64,000 nt of DNA from Aspidapion aeneum (taxonomy: Eukaryota; Arthropoda; Insecta; Coleoptera; Brentidae), in assembly GCA_963576565.1 (NCBI GenBank), contig OY755045.1, positions 43,356,409 through 43,420,408 of the forward strand, written 5' to 3'. Numbering within the stretch: the first letter of the stretch is position 1; each line of letters opens with the position of its first letter. Of this stretch, positions 32,681 through 44,560 are shown piece by piece. The position numbers and the translations under genes are program-made. Under the pieces are notes generated by a model, which saw only the letters and a list, made by a program, of their open reading frames with translations, ran no database searches and was not told the DNA's origin.

Positions 32681-34544
32681 ACAGAAGCCGATGATGACAG
32701 GTATTGGTTTTTGACAGTTTGATTTGTCGGGGTAATTGAAAATTGGAAAGAAGCGGGAATTCAGAACGAAGATTGTTCCAAGAGTCGATGATAGAAGAAT
32801 CTGGTTCTTCGTCCCAGCCTATTTTCGATATCCACAACTGTTGCAAAATAAATTTTGCTTGTAGCAACAAGGGACAAAGAAAACCTAAGGGATCGAAGAT
32901 TGTTCCTATGATAGATAAAATAGAACGTTTAGTTGGGGGTTTGTCCTTCATTCGGCACTGATAAGAAAAAATGTCGTTTTTTGGATGCCATTGAAGTCCT
33001 AAAACTTTGATAAAGTGTGGTTCATCCTTGTCAAAAGAGAGAGGCGTTTGACGATGGGATTCTGGCAATGTTGCCAATAACTCAGGACAATTGCTTGCCC
33101 ATTTTTTAAGTTCAAATCCTCCCGACTTCAACAAATCATTGAGTTCCATCTGTAGGGAAAGGGCTTTAGAAAGCGAAGGGCTAGTTCCCAAGATATTGTC
33201 GATGTAAATTGACGTTTTTAGAACAGTACTAGCCATAGGAAAACGTTCCTTTTCTCTCTCTGCCAGCTCATTTAATGTACGCATGGCTAGAAAAGGTGAG
33301 CATGTCATGCCAAAAGTGACAGTAGAAAGTTCCCACACTGAAAGTGGGTCCTGTTGAGAAAACCTCCACAATATCCTTTGATAAGGACGGTGATAAGGAT
33401 TGATAAGCACTTCACGGAACATCTGTTTGATATCAGCAATGTAGGCAATAGGATTAAGACGAAACGTAAGGAGTAAAGAAGCAATATCCTTTTGAAGTTT
33501 CGGTCCAGATAACAATGTGTCATTGAGACTAATATTTATTGGGGTGACTGCCGAACAATCCCAGACTACCCTTAATTTTGTACTTAAGCTTTCCGGCTTT
33601 AGTACGCAATGATGTGCTAAAAAACACGATACGTCGACCTTTGGTTGACTAGATAAAACTAGACTCATGTGATTAGAATCGATATAGTCTTGCATGAAAC
33701 TTGAATAGGCAGTGTACAGATCAGGATTTTTAAGTAATCTGTTTTCTAGAAGTAAACATCTACGATAAGCTTGCGGATAAGTATTTCCTAGGTCAGGGTT
33801 TATTTTATCTTTAAACGGAAGATCTACCATGAATCTACCGCTCGGTTGTCGTACGACACTCGCAGTAAAAATTGATTCCGCTTGTTTTTCTTCCTTTGAT
33901 AAGATTTGTTTTTTAGGCAAATGTTCGATTTCCCAAAACCTAGGGATAATGACCTCCAAAGTAGGTGAATGACTCGTTAAAAAACAACTGGTTCGTTCCG
34001 TAAGACTACCTACTTCGTCCACTTTTCCCATGGCGACCCAGCCAAAGATGGTTTCAAGGGCTGGAGGTTGCCCTATTTGTCCAAAAACCCTGCCCTCCTT
34101 GAATATCTGAGCGAATAGCTCGCAACCAATAACTGGGTCCACAGGTCTAGATTTGAAATAAGATGGGTCGGCAAGTTTAAGGTTTTCCAAGTGTTTCCAC
34201 TGATTATCGTTCAAAGTGAATCTAGGCATATTGGAACATAGTTGTGGAACAACAATTGCTTCGAAATTAAGTAAAGGATTGACCTGTCCTTGTGGCTTAA
34301 TGTGACAATGAACGAGCCCTTTGGAAGTAAGAGAAGACATTTGATTTAATCCGAATATTTCAGTGGTGTAACTTCGCCTAGGAAGATTAAGACGATGAAT
34401 ACACTTTTCACTGATGAATCCTGTCTGTGATCCAGAATCAAGCAGTGCCCTTACAGGTTGAAAATTTCCGCAACCGTCCATAACATCTAATATGGCGGTG
34501 CATAAAAGAAAGGTACCTGAAGGTCCTGAGGTATTTAATGACAC
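32679..34544 (-). pseudogene. BEL/Pao protease and reverse transcriptase (621 codons open)
   Basis: The frame contains, in order, a DUF1758-type retropepsin with RALLDSGSQTGFISE (residues about 29-43), then the linker with GWVAMG (about 166-171), then the RT: YIADIKQMFREV, TFGMTCSPFLAMRTLN, and YIDNILG where BEL RTs have a YxDD box. A Pao-type (Peptidase_A17) block GTIFDPLGFLCPLLLQAK follows. The second Asp of the catalytic box is Asn (codon 33195-33197), which should abolish polymerisation. The internal start in this frame is not a real initiation site; the frame continues upstream from gag. Confidence 0.92.
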
Positions 34545-35868
34545 ATGAAGATTATTGACAGGTGGTGTGTGAATGACAGGACTAGTATCTTGGCTTCCAG
34601 ACCCTTTATTAGTTTCTAAGATATGAGTTAAAGCCTTTTACTATTGCAAGTCCTGCATGAATATTTTGATTTGCATGTATCTACCCCATGCGAGGGATGA
34701 AAACACGCTAGACATAACTTTTTTCTACTTGACGAAAGATAGGCGCTCGATAGGCGAGAGGTCAAGAAATGTTTGACATTTCGAAAGCACGTGACCTTGA
34801 TTACACCGGAAACATTTTATTCCCGTACTTGAATTAGTTGAGGTGCCAGCCAGTCCTATAAAAGGCGAATTGGATGATTTATAGGTAGGCTTTTGCCCAA
34901 ACTGATTTGGCATAGAATTTGATTTTTGATAGGTAGGCACCTTTTTGGGTGCTGTTAATTGAGGAAGTGATTCCAAAACTTTACATCTTTTTTCTAGAAA
35001 TTGAAAAAGTGACTGAAAAGTGGGAATTTCGGTATTAGTATTGGCGTGACTCATTTCGAAATTTGAACGCGTCGGAATATATATATAATTTTTCTAACAA
35101 AATGAAAAATTTTTCTAACAAAATGAAAAAAATAATAAAGTCCCAACTGTCAACGTCAAAGCTAAGTGATTTTAAAATTTCTAGGGATTCTGAAAAGGTG
35201 TCAATTAAATTACGTAATTCTTTAGCTGACTCGTTTTTTAATGTAGAGTTCATAATTGTGCTCAAAGCGTCATTTGCGAGGTCTCGCTTGTTTTGATATC
35301 TATTGACTAATTTGTCGTAAGCAATTTTATAATTTTGATCAGATAAGCTAATCCCTGATATCAATTTTAAAGGCTCATCCTCGAGATATGAAAATAAATA
35401 TTGAAGTTTTCGAACGTTACTTAGACTTTGATTTTGATCTATAATGTTATTAAAAAGATCGAAAAAGCTTGGCCATAATTTTTTATCACCTCGAAATATG
35501 GGAATACCTAACTCTTTGAGTTTTGGAGTTTCAGGTTCGTTTTGACGAACATATGATCGCGAAAAGGATGGGGCCTCAACCGGAAATATTTCAGAGTAAA
35601 CCCCTTTACACGCATAAAAATATTTACGAGCTTCTGAAAGGATCGCATCCTGCGTTTTAAACTCCTCGTCGTCCGAGTCGTCTATCAACATAATGACATC
35701 ATTATGTGCCAACATGCATTTATCGAAGGTTTCATCCAAATCGGAATACCTCCCTTGAAACTCGTTTCTCGCTTTTGCGTCCGTTGCCGCGGTTTGTGAA
35801 AACACATAACACTCGGTAATCGCAGATAAAAAACCCTTGCGTTTTTGCACGGCTTTTTTGATAGACAT
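34545..35868 (-). pseudogene. BEL/Pao gag region (DUF1759 and zinc knuckles)
   Basis: Starting at the Met of MSIKKAVQKRKG (35868), the reading includes an acidic helical part and a DUF1759-like core (IPIFRGDKKLWPSFFDLFNN, RKLQYLFSYLEDEPLKLI). It shifts frame near 35045 into FQSLFQFLEKRCKVLES and the zinc knuckle CFRCNQGHVLSKC. A second shift at about 34725 leads to CLACFHPSHGVDTC, followed by a stop. An 18-bp tandem duplication at 35092-35131 repeats FILLEK. The knuckles bind nucleic acid in the intact family; this copy is broken. Confidence 0.85.
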
Positions 35869-36292
35869 GATTTTACCTTTGAAATGACGACATTGTCGGT
35901 AAATATACAATTAACGCTAAATTAATGCTTCTGAAATAGAAAAATGACGAATTGTCGAAAATATGCACTAATTTATCGCAATTGATGAAAAATGTTTTAA
36001 TATCGAAATGGTATGGAACAAATCTAATAACATAAATTGTGTTTGTTTGTTTTGATTGATTCTCGATTTTTGTTTACTGAAATGACCACGCGGTAAACCC
36101 TGCGTTACCATAGCAGCGGACCGAAAACAGGTGAACTGCGCCGAAACCGAAGGTCGAACGAACGAAAATCTACGGTTCAATACGATTGGCAAATTCAAGG
36201 CCGTGTGATCTCGGCGAAAATGTGAAAATGGCCGACTTATTAATACCGTCGTATGGAGTAAATTTATTTATTTGGTTCGAAGGAACACTTTA
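35869..36292 (-). other. BEL/Pao 5' leader
   Basis: This is a 424-bp untranslated stretch between the 5' LTR remnant and gag. Directly after the LTR remnant the sense strand reads TAAAGTGTTCCTTCGAACC. The usual TGG start of a primer-binding site is not clearly present, so no tRNA primer is assigned. Confidence 0.55.
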
Positions 36293-36320
36293 TGTTTGCC
36301 CGCAGTTAGAAAAACGATAA
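36293..36320 (-). repeat. 28-bp remnant of the BEL 5' LTR
   Basis: The 28 bases from TGTTTGCCCGCAG through AAACGATAA match 29957-29984 exactly. The rest of the LTR is gone and the sequence passes directly into a truncated family A repeat at 36321. A deletion or recombination therefore removed both the LTR body and the start of that repeat. Confidence 0.8.
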
Positions 36321-36912
36321 ACGTTTCAGAGGATTTTGAAACTTTTTTGTTGCGCCGTCTGTCTGTCTGTATGTCTGTAACGACCAACGCGCATAACTCA
36401 AAAACCGCTTGGCCGATTTCAATGAAATTTGGTACCTAGCTGGGTCTTCGGTCGATGAACAAAATCCACCGAACACAAACCAAATAAAAGGGTGGAGATA
36501 GATTTCAAAAATTAGAGTTTATGTGAAAATATGGCGTGTGTGATATCAAACGAAAGGTAATTGAGTCTGGAGTTAAACAAAATACATTTTAATTTATTTA
36601 AAAAAAAAGGGTGGGGGTATATTTCAAAAATTAGAGTTTAAGTGAAAATATGGCGTGTGTGATATCAAACGAAAGGTAATTAAGTCAGGAGTTCAACAAA
36701 ATACATTTTAGTTTTTGTTTTTTTTTTAAGGGTGGGGGTGGATTTCAAAAATTTGAGTTTAAGTCAAAACATGGCTTGTGTGGTATCAAACAAAAGGTAA
36801 TTTAGTGTGGAGTTGAATAAAATATATTGTTTTTAGTTATATTAGCTCACACGTACACTATAACTATAGTACCCAGTGTGAGCTTAAGGGCCCATATATT
36901 GGCAGAGTATTT
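36321..36912 (+). repeat. Dispersed repeat family A, copy 3 (left end lost)
   Basis: This has the same orientation and order as 18732-19485: a short (GTCT)n, GTAACGACCAACGCGCATAA, three internal subrepeats (36488, 36607 and 36728), the right hairpin AGCTCACAC...GTGTGAGCT and CCATATATTGGCAGAGTATT. The left hairpin and about 90 bp are missing at the junction with the BEL LTR remnant. It is closer to copy 2 than to copy 1. Confidence 0.85.
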
Positions 36913-37258
36913 TTGTTCGTCTTCAGAACTTGACCTAAGTGATAAAAACTTTTAGTTTGGGCTTTTTACGAGGTTTTCTATGTATTTTGTTGCACTGCAA
37001 AGAAACGAAGAAAGAAAAAAAAGCCAAAACACAATAAAAAAAGTAGAGTTATATTTAATGTTTTTATCCAAACCCCTTGATCCGTCTCAGGACTAAGAGC
37101 AAGCAAGATCGATCCACGCGGGATTGGGGAGCAAATATCTAATCATACAAAGAAATCTCAGCAGGAGCGACTCGAACAGACCAATCTTTTTGAGATTGAT
37201 CTCGGATCGCTCGACAGCGGTTTTTGATCGTTGATCCAAAAAGGTAAAAGAAAGCATT

Positions 37259-37492
37259 TTGATGTTCTTGACACTAAAATGTACATTGAAAGCTTGGAGA
37301 TTAAAAGGACCTCTTTACAAAATTTTTAATGGTTTATTTTACTGCCCTTCAATTCTTCAGTTAATATCGTTCAACACCATCCAACGAAGAGCCAATCGCA
37401 CATCAAGATTTAATAATACACATTGTCTTGACCCTTTTTCGTGCAGTCTTCATACTTTTAAAACAAGACTGAAATCATTAAATAATTAAGTC
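37259..37492 (+). pseudogene. Possible CR1/Jockey-type LINE C-terminus
   Basis: The 76-codon frame has RLKGPLYKIFNGLFYCPSIL, QLISFN, a basic TIQRRANRTSRFN, then DPFSCSLHTFKTRLKSL. This order resembles the tail after the RT domain in CR1/Jockey-type LINEs (RR...LYKILNG..., LISF, ...RRTR, F..SL..FK). An internal deletion of the usual middle is likely. Similarity is from memory only and is weak. Confidence 0.4.
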
Positions 37493-38783
37493 TAGATCTA
37501 GCAATACTGTTAATTTTAAAAATTTTGCACATCTACTGTTTTACCAATTCTTAAATTTTATAATTGTTTTTTGTTTTTCTTTCCCTATAACGATGATGAT
37601 ATACCAGTAGCCGCGCTGGCCACAGTCCATCTTAACTTGTCCATCTTCAAGAGGTTGTCTGTCAAGAATCCGACAAAACTCAAAAATTAATGGCAAACCT
37701 TACGGCAATGTACCATCAGTATAAGTCCCTCTGAAGCTAGTAGTATGACTTTCAAAAATTCTAGTAAGCAACGAATGTTTTCCCCACAGAAATTAAAAGA
37801 AAAATCATACCATGTTTTTTTGTGTTTTTAGATAGTATGTCTACTTAGGATGGAAACCGACAAAACGTTTTATTTAAGGTTGTTCTTAAAAAATGCATAT
37901 TTTAAACACTAAATAAAATGACGTCACAATAAAATTTGTGTAAAAAAAATTACATTTTGCTTAAAATAGTAATTAGTAAAAAAGTTTACACACGGGTTTA
38001 AAAAATTTGTCCGAAGTTATGTTTTAACGCTTCGCCCTATTGACGCCGTCTAGGCTACTTTATTTTTATTGATTTGAAGATAAGTTGCTCTACTTACTGG
38101 TTTAACATTGTCAAAACTGTCAATCTTGTTTGGTAAATTTTTTGTGAAAAAAATATTTTCCAAACAACAACGGCTGCACAGTCAAAGCGGATTCCTACCC
38201 TTTGATTTCATAACTCTGGATACTGTAGCTAATGTGACTAACCAGACTCGCTAATAATATAAGAAAATTATTACATGACTTACCGGAAAATGGCAAAAGA
38301 ATTGATGTTGAGAGATGCTTACCTGCATGAAAAAAAAAGTTGAAATTAACTGCACAATTTAGTGGTCACAAAAAATTGCAAAAGATCAACTATTATTATT
38401 GGAGCCAATTCTAGATTTTTGTTGTTTCTAATGCTATGGTGGTTTACTACTACGTTCAAAACCTATTTCGATCTTTACCTGGATTTACATTTAATATCTG
38501 ACTTAATTTATTTCGAAATTCACATTTATATAATAGGTTTTAATCCCTTAATCTGCGTTTGTACCCCAACCAACTTGTAAACATGCGTGAATACTTGAAA
38601 AATCATAGATGATGCATTATTAAAAAATTAAAATTTAAAAAACATTTTTATGTAATTTGCTGTCCTAACTTTCAGATTACATACCAAAAGTGAATCTGAT
38701 CTAAAGTTTTTTTACTATTAATCTAAATTTTCTTTTGGCCCTCGCAAACCCCAAATTTTTATTGTTAATTGGTTTTCATAAAA
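37493..38783. other. No gene recognised
   Basis: AT-rich with no delimited repeat. A 72-codon plus-strand frame (38362-38580) is hydrophobic but without motif. Confidence 0.4.
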
Positions 38784-38785
38784 TA

Positions 38786-39341
38786 GACCAGGCAAAAATT
38801 TAGGACTTTCATGGCCTGCCAGAATAAATAATTACATATAGAGCGCCATCGCGCAGATAGACAAATGTGATACTTTTTTATTTAGAAATATATAAAAAAG
38901 AAAAAAAAATTACCAGATAAAAAATTTATGCTTTTTTAGTAGTAGAGAGATTCCAAAAACATTTTGTGGTAAACCGTTTGATTTGTTTTTTGTTTTCTGC
39001 TTTTGAGAATTAAAAAACAAAAAAATAATTTTTTTCTTTATTGCTCATATTTCTCCTTAAAATTGAAAAAAAAATAATGTAATATATCATTGTATTAGAA
39101 ATTTTATCAGCTTTTAAAAAATGTAGGCAGTATATACAGGGTGGTCCCGGTGAAGAAATATAATAAATACGAAACTTATGTTTGTAAGAATCTCGTATAT
39201 CAGTAAATCGCCTCTGCGCCACAGAAAAGTTAACAAAAAACTTAATGAAGTAGATTCTTGGAACCGTGGAAGGGTATATTATGTGTACAAAATTTGGTAA
39301 AAAGGTACAATTATTTAAAATTCCTAAATTTTTGCCTGGTC
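38786..39341. mobile_element. TA-flanked MITE, 556 bp
   Basis: The ends GACCAGGCAAAAATTTAGGA and, in reverse, GACCAGGCAAAAATTTAGGA are identical over 20 bp, with TA outside each (38784-38785 and 39342-39343). CAGGGTGGTCCCGGTG at 39138 suggests a second repeat inside. No coding sequence is present. The TA target fits Tc1/mariner-type elements. Confidence 0.75.
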
Positions 39342-39468
39342 TAAAACTCGTCTGTTAAATGTAGAAATAAATGTTCTTTTTGGCTCAACTCATCTAATAC
39401 ACATAGAATTAAAACGGCATATGGTTTGTTTACTGCCCGTTTAAAGAAATATACTTTGATATAAATTC

Positions 39469-40537
39469 CTAAATTTCAAATATTCCAGGAGATGCGTTGT
39501 ATTTGCCTTTTTTAGACCTTTTGTCGGCGCCTTTCCGGTTTTTTAATTGAAAATGTGCGTGAGATGAATTGGCCCGATAAGACGTAGTAAGAGGAAAAGA
39601 GGAATATAATGAGTTATTAGATTTTGGGCGATTAAAATTTCCCGGGAATCGTCCGGAATTGTACGGAGAATTGCTAAGAATATTTTAAATTCCAACTAAA
39701 TATTTCTAACTAAAAATAAAAATAATTAAGTATGTTAGTAAGTTTAGCTTAAAATTTAGTCATCATTTTCAACGCCCAATTCCAAAATTAGTTGAAAAGA
39801 GATCTCAGTAATACGGATCCCTTTTCAATTGGTAAACGAATGAGTCTTTAACATACGCGACCGTGGAGAGAATCCTAGATTACGCCCTCACCACACAGTT
39901 CTCTAGAATCACCAATATTTCGAGAAACACGCTTACTTTTGGTTCAAATTCAGAAGGAAGAAGAAATTGACACTGAATAAGAAAAAGTTTTAAAACTTTG
40001 TTGACGGAATAAATGATTCCAAATAAACTAAAACAAAATATAATAAAGGGAAAGATAAAAGGCAAGAGCAGCCAAGGACCCTGCCTTAAAAATATAGAAT
40101 ACTGGTACTGGTTTAGAGCAGTAAACAAAAGTGGAATTGCCATGATTATTTTCAATATCGAAAGAGGAAATTGCTTGGTATCATGAAACTTTTAATTATA
40201 TTTAATACGTTGTTGTGTAGTTAAACTTGGTAGATGTGTATCTATTAGTTGTCATGGACGACAAACATATAATTGTAATTCGAACAATTTAGATGATGTT
40301 CAACAAACAACAAAACAATAACCAATACATTAAATTAAATACTAATTAATCCAAAATATAACGACAAAATACGACCAGATAATTGAAAACCTTACAAGAC
40401 AATGTAACTTTAGCAGTATCAGTTCCCACACATGTAAAAAGGAACAACAAAACTATGACAAAAAGTACACATGTAATAATTAATATATACCGTTCCTCTA
40501 ACACTGCGAAGTAGCTACACGTCCCAAAAACTCCCAT
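39469..40537 (-). CDS. Possible membrane-protein exons (unconfirmed host gene)
   Basis: Three minus-strand blocks look exon-like. Block 1 (40537-40396) starts with ATG, encodes MGVFGTCSYFAVLEE plus a strong transmembrane segment, and ends before GTAAGG. Block 2 (about 40107-39937), after a pyrimidine-rich AACCAG, encodes a second hydrophobic segment (GPWLLLPFIFPFIIFCFSLF) and ends before GTAAGC. Block 3 (39673-39469), after ATTCTTAG, is open to TAG and encodes a polar, basic tail (NSPYNSGRFPGNF to SPGIFEI). However, splice phases do not match between blocks 1-2 or 2-3 with these sites, so the model is incomplete or wrong. No family is recognised. Confidence 0.22.
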
Positions 40538-40579
40538 ACATAAGTTAAATATCGATAGACCAAGAGTTAAAGATATTGC

Positions 40580-41225
40580 TAAAAATGCGCATTTTCACAA
40601 ATAATGACATCAACAAGGGTCCAAAGAAGGGTTATTGCTTGTCATCAACATTGTTTAAGATCTATTTGGAACAAGCCCTGAAAACATTGGAAAAGAAAGT
40701 GCGAACAGATGGGAATACCACTGAACGAGTATGTACTGTATACTCTCTGCTTCGCTGATGATCAAATAATCCTGGCTCAAGATTACGACGATTCAGAATA
40801 TATGACCCGTAAATTAATTGAAGAATGATAAGTGGGGGCTGGAGGTAAATCTTCAGAAAACGGAATATATGTGCATTGGTGGGGAGCAACAGGATCTTAT
40901 CTTGGAGTACCAACATCAGATAAAACAATGCAAAAAGTACAAATATCTGGGAATGCACATTATAAATTAAGAAATCAAACACAGAAATAACCAAGGAAGT
41001 GCATAGTTAAAAGTGTCATCAGTTATGGTAGTGAAGTATGGCCCCTGAAAGAAAAAGCTCGCGAGTCACTTGAAGCCACTAAAATGGATTATTGGAGACG
41101 CGCTGCCAGAAAATCAAAACTGGAAAGACTGAGAAATAAAAGAAATTCAGAAATTATGGATATTAAACAAAAAAATAGAAAGGATTATTCAAATCCATTA
41201 AAATATTTTGGTTTAATATTTGATG
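40580..41225 (+). pseudogene. Diverged RTE-like LINE relative
   Basis: The plus strand encodes KKGYCLSSTLFKIYLEQALK, then the RT catalytic box FADDQIILAQD in another frame (40749-40781), then KWGLEVNLQKTEYMCIGG and KKYKYLGM. After a gap, YGSEVWPLKEKARESLEATK and RRAARKSKLERL follow. The order matches the main LINE family, but residues differ at many positions and the Ala-Arg-rich part differs, so it is a separate subfamily. Many stops are present. Confidence 0.75.
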
Positions 41226-42275
41226 CCTAATTGCGCTGGATAGCACAATTGGAGGGAAGTCCAATTTAAGAAATTATCCCAAGTTACTGCTTTATAGACA
41301 AATACTGAATCAGTAAAACCATATGATATTCAATTTTGGAGCTGCACTAAAGAGAGTAACATACTAGTAATATAGAGATTTAAAAAAAAAGTACGACGAC
41401 ACATTGCCAATTCATTTTGGTAGGTTTAAAATAGTGACCTTCATCGATATCTAAAAATTTAAACTGTAAAAGTGTGAAAAAGTGACTATTAAAAACTACG
41501 CAAAAAGTAATGAGCAAAGACTTCTTGACCATTTAGATGTAGAAGCGATTGAGTTCCTAGATAATGCTGAGCTCGTTTAAATACTAAAAAGAGTAAAGCA
41601 ATTTGAGCCATTGAACAAGATACACTTTACGTAACAAAATGACGTCTTACTGATGGATTCTAGTAGTATAAACTGTAAAGAAAGGTGGTTTTCTTTCTCT
41701 CAACATGAACCGGGATCTTCAGTCTGGCGAAATCCAGAGACAGATCAGATTGTCAGAAAATAAACACACTTCATACATCCTTGACACAGCTTGTGATTGA
41801 TAAATCTCGAATACAACAGTTTAACCTGATGCCCGATAATTTTGAAGATGCACCTCACTTATAATTTTAAAATGAGACAATATCTCTTTGACTATATTCG
41901 ACAGAGTGCCTAAATGATAAATAAATGACTCCCTGAAACCGAATACGGAACACATGCTCTTAATTAGGCGTATAGCTTAGACCTTTTAGTGTCAGTTTTG
42001 GTTTTCAACGATATTTATTTGGGGTTGGTTTGAAGGGACGCGATAAGATTTTTAGATATAATTGTTATTAATATACTTTTTTCATTTCCTGGTTCCTTTT
42101 AAAAACTAAATTTAATTTTTTAATAACATAATTGAAAGCAGAGAAAACAATGTCGAACCATTTATATCAATAGCCACATGTAATTGACCATGTTGTCAAG
42201 GAACAATTTTAACGTTACAAACAATAATATGAACATTTTCAGGTTATCTAAACTATATAAAGATTATGATTCTTA
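41226..42275. other. No gene recognised
   Basis: No long frame and no named repeat up to the LINE target duplication at 42276. Confidence 0.4.
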
Positions 42276-42285
42276 TAGTAATTAG

Positions 42286-43847
42286 TTGAAGTATGGAAAT
42301 TCATTTCTACAGTAAAAACCCCAACAAAAGAAAAAGTAAACATCCAGATAATCAAAAAGTAATCATCGAAAAAGAAATGATAAAGAATAATATTAAAAAA
42401 CTTAAATCCGGAAAAGCTAGCGGACCTGGGGGAATATATACTGAAATGCTCAAATATGGATCAGAGAAACTACTCGAAAATCGCACATATATTATTAATC
42501 AATGCATAAACGGACATCCACTACCTAATGATTGGAAAATTGCATTCATATCCTCAATACATAAAAAAGGAAACAAGCTGGATTGCAACGATTACAGAGG
42601 AATTTCAGTAACCAGTACTCTAAGTAGATTGTGTTAGAGATCTAATAGAGAATGATTTTCATGAACAAGAAGAAGAAGAGCAAAGTGGGTTTCGCGCAGG
42701 CAGATCTTGTAGTGATAATGTTTTTTGTCTTAAAGAAGTAATTGAGAAAAGGAGCGCCAGAAATATAGAGACTCATGTTACCTTTGTGGACCTACAAAAA
42801 GCATATGATACCGTTCCAGTAGAAAAATTATGGACAGTTTTAGAGCAAACTAATATCAATCATACATACATAAAAGCGATAAAAGAACTATACAAAGGGT
42901 CAAAATCTAAAATTAAAATTGGAAATCGACATTCAAAAGAATTCCTGGTAACAAAGGCTTAAGACAGGGATGTTGTATCTCTCCTACTCTTTTTAAAATA
43001 TATATCGCAGTAGCTCTAAAAAACTGGAAACGTAAAGTGCACCGCATGGGAATACAACTTAACGACCGATTTACCATATACACACTAGTTTGCTGACGAC
43101 CAAGTAATTGTGGCTAATGATAAAGAAGACATGGAGTATATGATGAGAAAGTTAACAGAAGAATACCAAAAGTGGGGATTAACAGTGAACGTGGACAAGA
43201 CACAGTACTTATGTATTGGAAACGAATCCAGTGAGTTAGTACTAGAAAATGGAAAAACAATATCTCCATGCAATGAGTATGTATACTTGGGTGTCACATT
43301 TGATAAGACAGGAACAGCCTGTAAAGAATTGGAAAAAAGAATAGTAAAAGCAAAAAAAGTTATTGGATGTCTTAACAGGATTTTATGGAGCAGAGAGATA
43401 AAAAAGAATGTAAAATTTAACATATATGAAACAATGGTCAAAAGCACGCTGTTGTATGGAACAGAAAAATACAAAACAAAAGTGGAAAGTGTCGAAATGG
43501 ATGCAATAAGAAGATCAATGAGAATATCTAGAATAGATCACATAAGAAATGAGATCATAAAAGAAAGAATGGGAATCGAGGGAAGCATAACGGATGACAT
43601 CATTAAAAGGCAACTGATATGGTACGGCCATGTACAACGGATGAACGACGAAAGATTACCAAAGCAGGTCCTAGAATGGCAACCAATAGGGCACAAAACA
43701 AGAGGGCGTCCTGAACTAGAATGGCAACAGTCAATCCAAAGATCAATGAGTCAAAAGAATCTGACAGAGGATGATTGTCAGGATCGAAGGAGGTGGAGAA
43801 TAGGCGTCGGACAACGTAGAAAACATTCTAAACCGACATAGTAGTAG
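42286..43847 (+). pseudogene. RTE-like LINE, longest copy (copy 3), with 10-bp TSD
   Basis: The copy starts in the segment before the RT (KNNIKKLKSGKASGPGGIYT, LPNDWKIAFISSIHKKGNKL, DYRGISVTSTLSRL). It continues in other frames with SGFRAGRSCSDNVFCLK and VDLQKAYDTVPVEK, the FADD box with its first part out of frame near 43090, then a 243-codon open C-terminal part (43110-43841). TAGTAATTAG flanks it at 42276-42285 and 43848-43857, with a (TAG)n tail just before the 3' duplicate. This defines a 5'-truncated target-primed insertion. The endonuclease domain is absent. At least three frame breaks are present. Confidence 0.92.
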
Positions 43848-43870
43848 TAGTAATTAGCAGTTTGATAATA

Positions 43871-44052
43871 CAGTAGTCCGGATATAGTGAACTCGAAGAT
43901 TGCACGCAAATTGATTCGCTATATTCGAGGTTTACTATAAGAAGACATAGACTATTCTATACCTAAGTAAATTTTTTTTTGGCTATTTTGAACGGGGTTT
44001 GCTATAAAAGATAGTTCATTACAAACGTGTTCGCTATATGCGAACTTCACTG
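43871..44052. mobile_element. pogo-like MITE, 182 bp
   Basis: The left end CAGTAGTCCGGATATAGTGA and the right end in reverse CAGTGAAGTTCGCATATAGC are flanked by TA on both sides (43869-43870 and 44053-44054). The inner sequence repeats GCTATATTCGAGG / GTTCGCTATATG words. It lies 14 bp downstream of the LINE target duplication. Confidence 0.75.
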
Positions 44053-44560
44053 TATAGTATAATATTTATTAAAATAATACCACTTCTGTGTTAAAGCAAT
44101 TTTAATTTAATCACGATGTGTGATTAATTTAAAAATCATAGTGATAATAATGATTTTCTAGAGGCATAATTTATTTCAAGTGATTAATACAATAATGTAA
44201 ATGATAAAACCATTTAATAGACAAACTACATATTCATCACTAATACCTGGAATAAATTAATATTTTTTAGCATTGGCTAAATATAGATAAATCACGGATA
44301 TTTTTTGTTTTATGGAAGTTTTTTTCGAGCAGGCTAGTTTTATATTACACAAAAGGGTTTTCATTTCCAAATTTAATATTTAATTTGTTTTCAGCTATAA
44401 GGTTAACTTTCCCTGTTACTAAGTATGTTAAATTTTCCAAGTATTTTAGCAACGTCTCTACAAATCTTAGGATTTCTTCAGCTATAGCTAAGTGGGTGTC
44501 TAATTATATTTTTTCCCACCCTTTTAGACCATTAATAATTAATATAGAAATATAAAAGAG

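Noticed and set aside
32743..32961. Plus-strand frames inside the BEL element
   Set aside because: They are antisense shadows of the pol reading frame. The minus strand carries the recognised domains.
36250..36292. tRNA primer-binding site after the BEL 5' LTR (GTTCCTTCGAACC)
   Set aside because: It lacks the TGG start expected from a CCA-tailed primer, and the similarity to a T-arm is too short.
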